A stretch of DNA of 7,057 nt from Opitutia bacterium UBA7350 (GTDB lineage Bacteria > Verrucomicrobiota > Verrucomicrobiia > Opitutales > Coraliomargaritaceae): NCBI GenBank assembly GCA_002470925.1, contig DKOX01000023.1, positions 1-7,057 on the forward strand, in the 5' to 3' direction. Below are positions 1 through 5,929 of the stretch, in pieces. How positions within the stretch are numbered: position 1 is the stretch's first letter; the number at the start of each line of letters is the position of its first letter. The notes beneath the pieces were generated by a model that saw nothing but the letters and a program-made list of their open reading frames with translations, searched no databases and was not told the DNA's origin. The position numbers were made by a program, and so were the translations under genes.

Positions 1-116
1 TGACTGAGGCGGAGCAGTTCGCGCAGTTGTTGCTCGAGGTGCAGACCGTAGGGGATTGCCACGCAGAGGAAGAGCAGGAAGGCGATGGCGAGCCAGTTAG
101 TTGATCGGTTATTCAC
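1..116 (-). CDS. N-terminus of small membrane protein, cut by window edge
   Basis: The reading frame opens with GTG at 116-114 and stays open to the left edge, giving about 38 residues. The product begins with a short polar stretch (MNNRSTN), followed by a hydrophobic run of about 18 residues (WLAIAFLLFLCVAIPYGL), then a charged helix-like stretch (HLEQQLRELLRL). This looks like a signal anchor or first transmembrane segment. GTG lies only six bases after the tatD stop codon and, unusually, in the same frame as tatD, so it could be translated by coupling from tatD. No Shine-Dalgarno is visible. I do not recognise the family, and the rest of the gene lies outside the window. The alternative is that this is non-coding and the hydrophobic run is chance. 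Confidence 0.5.
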   Translation of the reverse strand, partial: MNNRSTNWLAIAFLLFLCVAIPYGLHLEQQLRELLRLS

Positions 117-122
117 GGTGAT

Positions 123-929
123 TTATTCCAGACCGAAGAAGTTGCGGGTATTGGCGGCGGTAATCGCGGCGAGTGCATCGGGCGCAACCCCGAGTGTCTC
201 GGCGGCGCTTGCGGCAATAAACTTTAGATAGGCGGGTTCGTTGCCTTGGCCGCGGTGTGGTTCGGGGGCGAGATAGGGGCAGTCGGTCTCAAGCATGAGG
301 CGTTCGAGCCCCTGAGTGGCGAGGGCGGCCCGTATCGAGTCCGCTTTTTTATAGGTCACAATCCCGGTAAAAGAGGCGCGTCCCCCGCGTTCGTTGATTT
401 GTTTGATCGCTTCGGGGCCATAACTGAAGCAATGAAAAACGACCTGCGCCCAATTGATGCCGGATTCGTCAATCATACGCCGGGTGTCGTCAAAGGCATC
501 GCGGCTGTGAATAATGACCGGCACTTCCAGTTCGCGGGCAAGCGCCAGTTGTTCGCGGAACGCCGCTTCCTGATGGAGCATGGTCTCGCCCGCTGCGACC
601 GGATCCTTTGGCAGGTGAAAGTAATCAAGCCCGATCTCTCCGAGGGCGCAGGGAGGATGGGGCGGCATGAAGAATGGGGAGAGTTGTGTCACATCGTCCG
701 CCCAATCGGCTTCGACATAGCAGGGGTGGAGACCGGTGGTGTAATAAATTTTACCCGGATGGGCGGCGCTCATCTCGCGATAGGGGACCCAGTCGCTCGT
801 GGAGGTGCCGACCGCGATCATTTGCCCGACGCCAGCCAGCTCGGCTCGCTGCAACACTTCACTAAGGGTGCCGTTTTTTTGAAAACCCTGCAGGTGGCAA
901 TGACTGTCGATGAGCGAATAGGAGGGCAT
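123..929 (-). CDS. tatD: TatD family metal-dependent hydrolase (putative DNase)
   Basis: A 268-residue protein of normal length for the TatD family, which are TIM-barrel enzymes using two divalent metals; characterised members are 3'-5' DNases or exonucleases linked to DNA repair. The full motif set is visible: DSHCHL at residues 8-13 (metal ligands His10 and His12), GEIGLDY at 97-103 (Glu98), IHSRDA at 140-145 (His141), FHCFSYG at 165-171 (His166) and LETDCPYLAPEPHRG at 213-227 (Asp216). Family knowledge suggests a soluble cytoplasmic enzyme; the exact substrate cannot be told from sequence. The ATG at 929 gives the standard N-terminus just before the first metal motif. The gene starts 18 bases after vapC on the same strand with no clear ribosome-binding site, so it may be read from the vapBC transcript. 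A hydrophobic protein frame follows six bases after its stop. Confidence 0.93.
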   Translation of the reverse strand: MPSYSLIDSHCHLQGFQKNGTLSEVLQRAELAGVGQMIAVGTSTSDWVPYREMSAAHPGKIYYTTGLHPCYVEADWADDVTQLSPFFMPPHPPCALGEIGLDYFHLPKDPVAAGETMLHQEAAFREQLALARELEVPVIIHSRDAFDDTRRMIDESGINWAQVVFHCFSYGPEAIKQINERGGRASFTGIVTYKKADSIRAALATQGLERLMLETDCPYLAPEPHRGQGNEPAYLKFIAASAAETLGVAPDALAAITAANTRNFFGLE

Positions 930-947
930 TTTAGGCGGGGTTTTGTG

Positions 948-1325
948 TTACCAAATAAATAATTTTAGATCGGGGACTGGTTTGAAGTGTTCGGCGTTGG
1001 CGGTGATAAGGGTAGAATCCGTGCAGCGTGCATGTGCGGCGATCTGGGTATCAAAATCACCAATCTGAATCCCTTTACCAGTCAAATATGCCAAGAGTCG
1101 TCCAGTTGCCTGCGCCGCTTCCGATTCAAATGGGAGGACTTTCACGGCATCAAGGAGGATTTGAACCTTCTTTTTTTCCCGTTTTCCACCGGCGTGGTGA
1201 ACGCCCGCCCAAAGTTCACTTTCAACGACTGCGCTGATGCAACAAGCCTTCCCCTCGATTTCCGCGGGCGGTTGCATGCCGCGCAAGAGGTTTATGCAGG
1301 CGGAGGTGTCGAGCATGTACGACAT
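948..1325 (-). CDS. vapC: VapC-type PIN-domain ribonuclease toxin
   Basis: A 125-residue single PIN domain, the usual size for VapC toxins, which are Mg2+-dependent RNases cutting tRNA or rRNA. Asp6 lies in the opening YMLDTSACINLLRG motif, Glu37 in ISAVVESELWAGV, and Asp92 in IGDFDTQIAAHA. The C-terminal part has the family pattern LITANAEHFKPVPDLKL, with Asn110, His113 and Phe114. These acidic residues are the expected metal-binding set, so the toxin looks intact. The start at 1325 is preferred over the ATG at 1316 because a purine-rich AAGAAG (minus strand, 1336-1331) sits five bases upstream. It follows vapB by 47 bases, which is wider than the overlap common in such pairs. The RNA target cannot be predicted. 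Confidence in the PIN/VapC call is high; activity is inferred. Confidence 0.92.
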   Translation of the reverse strand: MSYMLDTSACINLLRGMQPPAEIEGKACCISAVVESELWAGVHHAGGKREKKKVQILLDAVKVLPFESEAAQATGRLLAYLTGKGIQIGDFDTQIAAHARCTDSTLITANAEHFKPVPDLKLFIW

Positions 1326-1330
1326 TAGAT

Positions 1331-1336
1331 CTTCTT
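1331..1336 (-). promoter_or_regulatory. Probable vapC ribosome-binding site
   Basis: Read on the minus strand this is AAGAAG, five bases before the ATG at 1325. It is a weak Shine-Dalgarno but clearly placed, and it decides for the 1325 start over the in-frame ATG nine bases further in. Confidence 0.45.
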
Positions 1337-1372
1337 GCTTGCTTTGAGGTTCACGCGTTGTCCGGTGGTGCT

Positions 1373-1570
1373 TTATGGAAGGCGATCCGGGAAATCGCCG
1401 CCAATTTCAGCGCAGGTTTCTGCCACCTGAGCGAGGGAGGGATTGCGGGGGCGAATGATGATGTGGTCCTTGTGGTGTTCGAGGCTTACTTCGCGAACGC
1501 CACTGACCCAGCTTTTGGGGATTCGCAGCGCAAGAGAGCGCCCCGTTTCGAAGAGTTTTGCGGTTTTCAT
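1373..1570 (-). CDS. vapB: VapB-type antitoxin (AbrB/SpoVT swapped-hairpin fold)
   Basis: A 65-residue protein opening with KTAKLFETGRSLALRIPKSW, the hallmark of the AbrB-like DNA-binding domain of VapB antitoxins (usual form: AKLF-x-x-GRSQAVRLPK). The first ~45 residues should dimerise and bind the operator. The acidic tail (AQVAETCAEIGGDFPDRLP) would wrap over the VapC active site. It lies directly upstream of vapC in the normal antitoxin-first order. I chose the ATG at 1570 because the homologous N-terminus begins there. Earlier in-frame starts (ATG at 1582, TTG at 1606) would only add residues encoded by the palindromic operator DNA. There is no Shine-Dalgarno, so the mRNA leader may be very short. 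Repression by VapB and VapBC at the palindromes is inferred from the family. Confidence 0.88.
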   Translation of the reverse strand: MKTAKLFETGRSLALRIPKSWVSGVREVSLEHHKDHIIIRPRNPSLAQVAETCAEIGGDFPDRLP

Positions 1571-1593
1571 GGTATATACCATGATATATATCA
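1567..1593. promoter_or_regulatory. Two overlapping palindromes, likely VapB/VapBC operator
   Basis: TCATGGTATATACCATGA at 1567-1584 is a perfect 18-base palindrome. It overlaps by three bases a second perfect palindrome, TGATATATATCA at 1582-1593. The vapB start codon lies inside the first one. Dimeric AbrB-fold antitoxins typically bind inverted repeats at their own promoter, and two adjacent half-overlapping sites would suit cooperative binding of a VapBC complex. The same AT-rich block probably also contains the -10 region. Palindromy is seen directly; the operator role is inferred. Confidence 0.6.
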
Positions 1594-1606
1594 ATCGACT
1601 TGTCAA
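1581..1606 (-). promoter_or_regulatory. Possible vapBC promoter
   Basis: Read on the minus strand, TTGACA (1606-1601) matches the -35 consensus exactly. Candidate -10 hexamers downstream are TATATA (1590-1585), preceded by TGA as in an extended -10, and TATCAT (1586-1581). The spacing from TTGACA is 10 or 14 bases, shorter than the usual 16-18, so the exact -10 is uncertain. The promoter would overlap the palindromes, allowing direct repression. Confidence 0.35.
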
Positions 1607-1641
1607 TGAAAGTGCTTGAGATGTGCGGCAAGGGAATCATC

Positions 1642-1672
1642 TTGCAGTGAAATTCTTTTTTACACCTAATAA
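1642..1672 (+). promoter_or_regulatory. Possible trxB promoter
   Basis: TTGCAG (1642-1647) and TAATAA (1667-1672) are separated by 19 bases. TAATAA ends exactly seven bases before the trxB ATG at 1680, so transcription from it would begin at or next to the start codon. No Shine-Dalgarno lies in the 40 bases before the ATG, which fits a leaderless transcript. The hexamers are imperfect and the spacing is long. Confidence 0.35.
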
Positions 1673-1679
1673 ATGTATT

Positions 1680-2606
1680 ATGAATGATGTTATCATTTTA
1701 GGAACCGGATGTGCGGGTCTGACTGCAGCAATTTACACCGGTCGTGCGCAGTTGAATCCTCTCGTTCTGGAGGGAACACAACCGGGAGGTCAACTGACGA
1801 CGACCTCGGAGGTGGAGAATTTCCCGGGTTTCCCGGAGGGGATTGATGGATATACCATGATGGATAACCTGCGGAAACAAGCGGCGCGCTTTGGAGCGCG
1901 TTATGAACACGCCAAGATCGACCGGATCGAGGTGGAGGATGAAGTCAAACGCCTGTACGCGGGGGATAAGGTTTACGAAGCGCATACCGTTATAATTGGC
2001 ACGGGGGCACGCCCGCGGCTTCTGGGCATCCCGGGCGAACAGGAAATGTTTGGCGGGAAGGGTGTGACGACCTGCGCGACCTGCGATGGTGCCTTCTACC
2101 GCGACATGGACGTGGTGGTCGTAGGCGGCGGCGACTCGGCCTGCGAGGAGGCGCTCTTTTTGACGCGTTTTTGTTCAAAGGTGACTTTGATTCACCGGCG
2201 TGATAGCCTGCGGGCTTCCCAAATAATGGCGGAGCGTGCTATCGCGCATGATAAGATTGAGATGGCGTGGAATTCCCTGCCGCAGGAAATTTTGGCGGAC
2301 GAAACGGGGAATGCGCGTGCGATTCGTGTGAAGGATGCGGTCAGTGGCGAGGAGCGTGAGATTCCGTGCAAAGGGGTGTTCATTGCGATTGGACACATTC
2401 CGAATACCGATTTCGCGGAGGGTCTGCTGGAACGCGATGGGGATGGATATATCGTGCCGTCGGAGGGGAGCCAGGTTAAGACTTCGATTCCCGGGCTCTT
2501 TGCGGCAGGTGATTGCGTTGACCATGTCTATCGTCAGGCCATAACGGCGGCGGGGATGGGCTGCCAGGCTGCGATCGAAGCGGAGCGTTGGTTGGCGGAA
2601 CAATAG
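1680..2606 (+). CDS. trxB: Thioredoxin-disulfide reductase
   Basis: A 308-residue, low-molecular-weight type NADPH-thioredoxin reductase (FAD flavoprotein, cytoplasmic, homodimer) of typical length. The FAD-binding motif GTGCAGLTAA is at residues 8-17. The redox-active pair is Cys132 and Cys135 in TCATCDGAFY. The NADPH-binding fold has VVVVGGGDSACEEA from 145 and the phosphate-binding IHRRDSLRAS at 171-180. The C-terminal FAD motif is GLFAAGDCVD (272-281), followed by RQAITAAGMG. It moves electrons from NADPH to thioredoxin, supporting ribonucleotide reductase and disulfide repair. The frame is open further upstream to a GTG at 1623, but those 19 extra residues do not resemble the family, and homologues begin at the ATG at 1680. 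No thioredoxin gene is nearby. Confidence 0.96.
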   Translation: MNDVIILGTGCAGLTAAIYTGRAQLNPLVLEGTQPGGQLTTTSEVENFPGFPEGIDGYTMMDNLRKQAARFGARYEHAKIDRIEVEDEVKRLYAGDKVYEAHTVIIGTGARPRLLGIPGEQEMFGGKGVTTCATCDGAFYRDMDVVVVGGGDSACEEALFLTRFCSKVTLIHRRDSLRASQIMAERAIAHDKIEMAWNSLPQEILADETGNARAIRVKDAVSGEEREIPCKGVFIAIGHIPNTDFAEGLLERDGDGYIVPSEGSQVKTSIPGLFAAGDCVDHVYRQAITAAGMGCQAAIEAERWLAEQ

Positions 2607-2614
2607 GGATTCGT

Positions 2615-2641
2615 TTGCCTTGATCCCAGTTAGCCTACAAT
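2615..2641 (+). promoter_or_regulatory. Possible pdxH promoter
   Basis: TACAAT (2636-2641) is a good -10 match and ends seven bases before the pdxH ATG at 2649. A weak -35 such as TTGCCT (2615-2620, spacer 15) or TTTGCC (2614-2619, spacer 16) lies upstream. No Shine-Dalgarno precedes the ATG. Together these suggest a leaderless transcript starting at pdxH, in addition to any read-through from trxB. Confidence 0.35.
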
Positions 2642-2648
2642 TTGCGAA

Positions 2649-3287
2649 ATGGATTTATCGGATCGCAGAGCGGATTACACCAAGCATGCCCTCGATATCG
2701 GGGATTTGGCGGTTTCTCCCTTTGCGCAATTCCGCAGCTGGTATGCCGCGGCGGAGGATTGTAAGCTGGAGGAACCGAATGCCTTTTGCCTCGCAACCGC
2801 AGATGCGGACGGGCAGCCATCGACGCGCATTGTTTTGCTGAAGGAATTTTCAGAGAAGGGTCTGGTTTTCTATACAAATTATGAAAGCCGGAAGGCGGAG
2901 GCAATGGAAGTAAACCCGCAGGTCTCGGCGAATTTCCTTTGGTTGCCGCTGCAGCGTCAGGTCAATGTAGCGGGTCGGGTCGAACGGATCAGCAAGGCGG
3001 AATCCCTGAAGTATTTTCTTTCGCGTCCACTGGCGAGTCAGTTGGGGGCATGGACTTCGCCGCAAAGTAAAGTGATCAGCTCGCGGCAGATTCTGGAGGC
3101 GAAATGGGAACAGATGAAGGCTAAGTTCCCGGAGGGTAAGGTGCCCCTGCCGGATCATTGGGGCGGGTATCGCATCGTGCCGGAGCGTTTTGAATTTTGG
3201 CAGGGGCGACCCAGTCGTCTGCATGACCGCTTCGTTTACCAGCACGATGGCGCAGGAGCGTGGTCGGTGGAACGTTTGGCGCCTTAG
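2649..3287 (+). CDS. pdxH: Pyridoxamine 5'-phosphate oxidase
   Basis: A 212-residue FMN enzyme of standard length that oxidises pyridoxine or pyridoxamine 5'-phosphate to pyridoxal 5'-phosphate with O2, the last step of vitamin B6 synthesis and salvage. Family features run through the protein: N-terminal DRRADYTKHALD and PFAQFRSWYAAA, FMN-contacting STRIVLLKE (58-66) and FYTNYESRKAEAM (74-86), ANFLWLPLQRQVNVAG (94-109), PLASQLGAWTSPQS (127-140), and the C-terminal signature WGGYRIVPERFEFWQGR with SRLHDR (171-194). It ends in VERLAP, as in many PdxH proteins. It begins 42 bases after trxB and stops 12 bases before the PHP gene. Its product PLP is the cofactor of LysA encoded two genes downstream, a plausible but unproven link. 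Confidence 0.96.
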   Translation: MDLSDRRADYTKHALDIGDLAVSPFAQFRSWYAAAEDCKLEEPNAFCLATADADGQPSTRIVLLKEFSEKGLVFYTNYESRKAEAMEVNPQVSANFLWLPLQRQVNVAGRVERISKAESLKYFLSRPLASQLGAWTSPQSKVISSRQILEAKWEQMKAKFPEGKVPLPDHWGGYRIVPERFEFWQGRPSRLHDRFVYQHDGAGAWSVERLAP

Positions 3288-3290
3288 GAA
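3286..3290 (+). promoter_or_regulatory. Ribosome-binding site of the PHP hydrolase gene
   Basis: AGGAA overlaps the pdxH stop codon (TAG, 3285-3287) and stands nine bases before the ATG at 3300, or twelve before the ATG at 3303. It is the clearest Shine-Dalgarno of the plus-strand cluster, supports the 3300 start and suggests translation coupled to pdxH. Confidence 0.6.
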
Positions 3291-3299
3291 GTCTGTTGG

Positions 3300-4154
3300 A
3301 TGATGCGGGTTGATTGCCATATGCACACGCCTCTTTGCGGTCACGCTTTAGGGCATCCGATTGAATACGCCTTGGCAGCGCGGGATCAGGGGATTGATCT
3401 CGTCACGATCACCTGTCACATCCCGATGGAATGGGCGGATTTTGGACAGGCAGGGATCCGGATGGCGCGGGAAGATTTGGATTTGTATATTGAAATGGTG
3501 AAAAAGGCGGCGGTGGTGGCATCGGATTTTGGGGTGGAGATGCTCTGCGGGATTGAGGCCGAGGTTTTCCCGGATGAGACCCATATGGAATCGATGGATG
3601 CGGTTTTGGCGGCCTATGATTTTGATTTTGTGCTGGGGTCGCTGCACGCGCAGTGCCCGAGTTACCGGGGATGGTTGAAGCAAAATAAGGTCAAGGATGA
3701 TGCTATGATCATTGATTCATATTTTCGGCATTTGAAGGACGGGGCGGAATCGGGTCGTTATGATAGTATGTCGCACCCGGATGTGATACGGACCTACGGG
3801 GTGGTGGAGCAGTTTGAGCCGGCAGAGCACGAGGACGTCATACGTGAATTTCTAGAGGCGGTGGTGGATGCGGATATATGCATAGAGGTAAACACCAGTG
3901 GCCTGACGAAGGGTGATTTTGAGGTGCATCCCGATCCTTTAATTCTGGGTTGGGCGGCGGAGATGGGGGTGAAATTGACGATGGGTTCGGACGCGCACGC
4001 GCCGGGTTCGGTGGGGCAATATTTTAATACGGTGCAGGCGCTGTTGCGGGAGAAGGGCTTTCGGGATTTGCATTATTTCCGGGGGCGCAAGCGCGTTCGG
4101 ATTGATATGCCGGTGCCGCAGGATGCCAAAGCTGTCGGTTCGTTTGGAAGCTAG
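3300..4154 (+). CDS. PHP-domain phosphoesterase, histidinol-phosphatase (HisJ) type
   Basis: A 284-residue PHP (polymerase and histidinol phosphatase) family protein, close to the usual HisJ length. The metal-binding motifs are all present: VDCHMHTPLCGH (residues 4-15, His7, His9, His15), TITCHIPM (His40), CGIEAEVF (Glu86/Glu88), LGSLHA (His116), MSHPD (His159) and MGSDAHAP (Asp231, His233). The stretches EVNTSGLTKG and SVGQYFNTVQALLREKGF also match HisJ enzymes, which remove phosphate from histidinol phosphate in histidine synthesis using a trinuclear metal centre. No other his gene is in the window, so a different phosphate ester substrate remains possible and I withhold the gene symbol. 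It follows pdxH by 12 bases with an AGGAA site. The last ~12 residues (QDAKAVGSFGS) look like a disordered tail. Confidence 0.85.
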   Translation: MMRVDCHMHTPLCGHALGHPIEYALAARDQGIDLVTITCHIPMEWADFGQAGIRMAREDLDLYIEMVKKAAVVASDFGVEMLCGIEAEVFPDETHMESMDAVLAAYDFDFVLGSLHAQCPSYRGWLKQNKVKDDAMIIDSYFRHLKDGAESGRYDSMSHPDVIRTYGVVEQFEPAEHEDVIREFLEAVVDADICIEVNTSGLTKGDFEVHPDPLILGWAAEMGVKLTMGSDAHAPGSVGQYFNTVQALLREKGFRDLHYFRGRKRVRIDMPVPQDAKAVGSFGS

Positions 4155-4226
4155 GCCGGTTTTATCGGGGCAGGGGAAAGGCGACATGACGCTTGCCTCA
4201 AGCGCGGGAGCAAGTTTGCTGGGGGT

Positions 4227-5486
4227 ATGTCCAACAATGCCCAGTCACGTTTTTTGGAGTATGCCAGCGCGCAGCGCATCGCGGAGGAATACGGCACGCC
4301 TTGTTATGTTTATGATGCTGCGACCCTCGATGCGAATGCCACGGCGGTGCTGTCGTTTCCGAATGCCTATGGTTTGACGGCGCGTTATGCGATGAAGGCC
4401 TGCCCGAATGCAAACATTCTGCGGCGCTTTGAGGCGGCGGGTTTGCATATCGATGCGAGTTCGGGCTATGAGGTGAAGCGGGCGATGGCGGCGGGTTTTG
4501 CGCCGGAGAAGATTTCCCTGAGTACGCAGGAATTGCCGGAGGATTTTGCGGCATTATGCGCGCAGGGCGTGCTGTTGAATGCCTGTTCCCTGAATCAACT
4601 GGAGCGCTTTGGCGCCGCCTTTGAAGGGGGCGAAGTGGGCTTGCGCTTTAATCCCGGCGCGGGTTCAGGCGGTAATAACCGTACGAATGTGGGCGGGCCA
4701 GCCTCCAGTTTCGGCATATGGCATGAATGGTTGCCGGAGGCGCAGGGGCTCGTTGCGAAGTATCAACTCAAGGTGGTGCGTATTCACACTCACATCGGTT
4801 CGGGGAGTGATCCGGCAGTTTGGCAAAAGATTTCCAGCATGAGCCTGGATTTGGTGCGGGCTTTTCCGGAGGTCCACACTTTGAACCTCGGCGGCGGTTA
4901 CAAAGTCGCTCGTATGCCGGAAGAGACCGGCACCGACCTGCAGGCCTGTGGGGCGCCCGTGGCGGAAAAATTCCGCGAGTTTGCCGCCGAGACCGGGCGT
5001 GAAATCCATTTGGAAATCGAACCGGGCACCTTCCTGCTCGCAAACGCCGGAGCGGTGCTCGCCAAAGTACAGGATATAGTTTCCACCGGCTCGCAAGGCT
5101 ACGAATTCCTGAAGCTCAACACCGGTATGACGGAATTGCTGCGGCCCTCCCTCTACGGCGCGCAACACCCCGTGACCCTTCTTCAGGCAGAACCTTCCGG
5201 TGAAACGGTGGAGTATGTTCTGGCGGGGCATTGTTGTGAATCGGGCGATATTCTCAGTCCGGCATCGGGCGATCCGGAATTACTTGCACCCCGTGCCTTG
5301 CCGCGCGCCGCGATTGGAGATCTTTGCGCGATTGATGGGGCGGGGGCCTATTGTGCCGCCATGACCGCCAAGCATTACAATTCCTATCCGGAGGCTGCTG
5401 AAATCCTCCTCGAAAGCGACGGCTCGACCCGTCTGATTCGCAAGCGACAAGCCCCGGAGGCCCTCTGGGCGGACGAAACCGCATAA
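4227..5486 (+). CDS. lysA: Diaminopimelate decarboxylase
   Basis: A 419-residue fold-type III PLP enzyme (alanine-racemase-like barrel plus C-terminal beta domain) of normal length. It decarboxylates meso-diaminopimelate to L-lysine, the last step of the DAP pathway. Visible motifs: YAMKACPN with the Schiff-base lysine Lys57, THIGSGSDP (188-196), the phosphate-binding LGGGYKV (221-227), EIEPGTF (263-269), RPSLYGAQHPV (306-316), HCCESGD (335-341) carrying the active-site Cys of the partner subunit, and GAYCAAMTAKHYNSYP (372-387). RPSLYGAQHP and CESGD favour DAP decarboxylase over ornithine or arginine decarboxylases. GLRFNPGAGSGGNNRTNVGG (138-157) places it in a recognisable subgroup. The ATG at 4227 is the first possible start in frame after a stop at 4152. 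A G-run directly abuts it and there is no well-spaced Shine-Dalgarno. It lies 72 bases after the PHP gene. Confidence 0.93.
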   Translation: MSNNAQSRFLEYASAQRIAEEYGTPCYVYDAATLDANATAVLSFPNAYGLTARYAMKACPNANILRRFEAAGLHIDASSGYEVKRAMAAGFAPEKISLSTQELPEDFAALCAQGVLLNACSLNQLERFGAAFEGGEVGLRFNPGAGSGGNNRTNVGGPASSFGIWHEWLPEAQGLVAKYQLKVVRIHTHIGSGSDPAVWQKISSMSLDLVRAFPEVHTLNLGGGYKVARMPEETGTDLQACGAPVAEKFREFAAETGREIHLEIEPGTFLLANAGAVLAKVQDIVSTGSQGYEFLKLNTGMTELLRPSLYGAQHPVTLLQAEPSGETVEYVLAGHCCESGDILSPASGDPELLAPRALPRAAIGDLCAIDGAGAYCAAMTAKHYNSYPEAAEILLESDGSTRLIRKRQAPEALWADETA

Positions 5487-5569
5487 GTCTGCCGGTATAT
5501 CCGTCTTTTATTTTGCTCGTGGTTTTGAGTCTTTCGACTTTGTTGCAGGAGGAAAACTGCACCGCCGCG

Positions 5570-5929
5570 CACACGAGTTATGCGGATTTTGTGCCCACTG
5601 CGATTGAACTGTTAGATGGGACGGTAGCGGCGGGACTGGACGGCAAGAGCCTGCTCCCAGCGTTCAGCGGTGCGAGTCAGCAACACCGCGACTATATCTA
5701 TGGGGTTTCGCACAATCAGGGAATCCAGTGCCGTAGTTACTTTGCGGAGCGTTCTGGGCGTGGCGGGCGTGTTCATTAGGTGCGCAACTTTAACACGATG
5801 GAAGGCATCGAGCGCGATCGTGCCGCCGGCAGGGAAATGAATTACTTCCTTAAACGCGGCGCGAAGAAACACGGTAAGCGGGACTCGTCGATCCTCACGC
5901 CACTACCGCACATTAGCGACCGCTTTTAA
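5570..5929 (+). pseudogene. Remnant of a sulfatase gene (C-terminal part only)
   Basis: One frame, beginning near 5570, reads TSYADFVPTAIELLDGTVAAG and LDGKSLLPAFSG, then HRDYIYGVSHNQGIQCRSYFAERS. These match the usual late part of type I sulfatases (S-x-x-D-x-x-PT, G-DG-x-S-L, then R-x-VR-x-GRYKY). An in-frame TAG at 5777-5779 falls where the RYKY motif should be, and the same frame continues as VRNFNTMEGIERDRAAGREMNYFLKRGAKKH to a TAA at 5927-5929. The catalytic N-terminal two thirds, including the C/S-x-P-x-R formylglycine motif, are missing, and the usual C-terminal ELYD-DP-E stretch is not recognisable. About 120 residues remain of a protein that is normally ~450-550. The pattern resembles N-sulfoglucosamine-sulfohydrolase-like members, but the subfamily is uncertain. 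The 84 bases between lysA and this relic (5487-5570) hold nothing I recognise. Confidence 0.75.

Noticed and set aside
246..962. Long plus-strand open frame of 238 codons opposite tatD
   Set aside because: It is the antisense of a strongly conserved tatD, shows no recognisable domain, and is explained by codon bias of the real gene.
1571..1606. Longer VapB starting from TTG at 1606 or ATG at 1582
   Set aside because: The added residues would be encoded by the palindromic operator and promoter DNA, and VapB homologues begin at MKTAKLF.
1623..1679. N-terminal extension of TrxB from the GTG at 1623
   Set aside because: The 19 extra residues do not match the family, and the FAD motif normally starts within ten residues of the ATG at 1680.
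4186..4226. Upstream ATG at 4186 as an alternative lysA start or a leader peptide
   Set aside because: It is in a different frame from lysA, has no ribosome-binding site, and runs into the lysA coding region without recognisable features.
4665..5231. Minus-strand open frame of 188 codons opposite lysA
   Set aside because: It lies wholly within lysA, whose motifs are clear, and has no family features of its own.
5491..5512. Possible lysA terminator (CGGTATATCCG followed by a T-rich run)
   Set aside because: The stem is only three base pairs, too short to call an intrinsic terminator.
5513..5779. 88-residue plus-strand frame treated as a functional gene
   Set aside because: It is the sulfatase remnant up to its internal TAG; it lacks the catalytic region and a plausible start.
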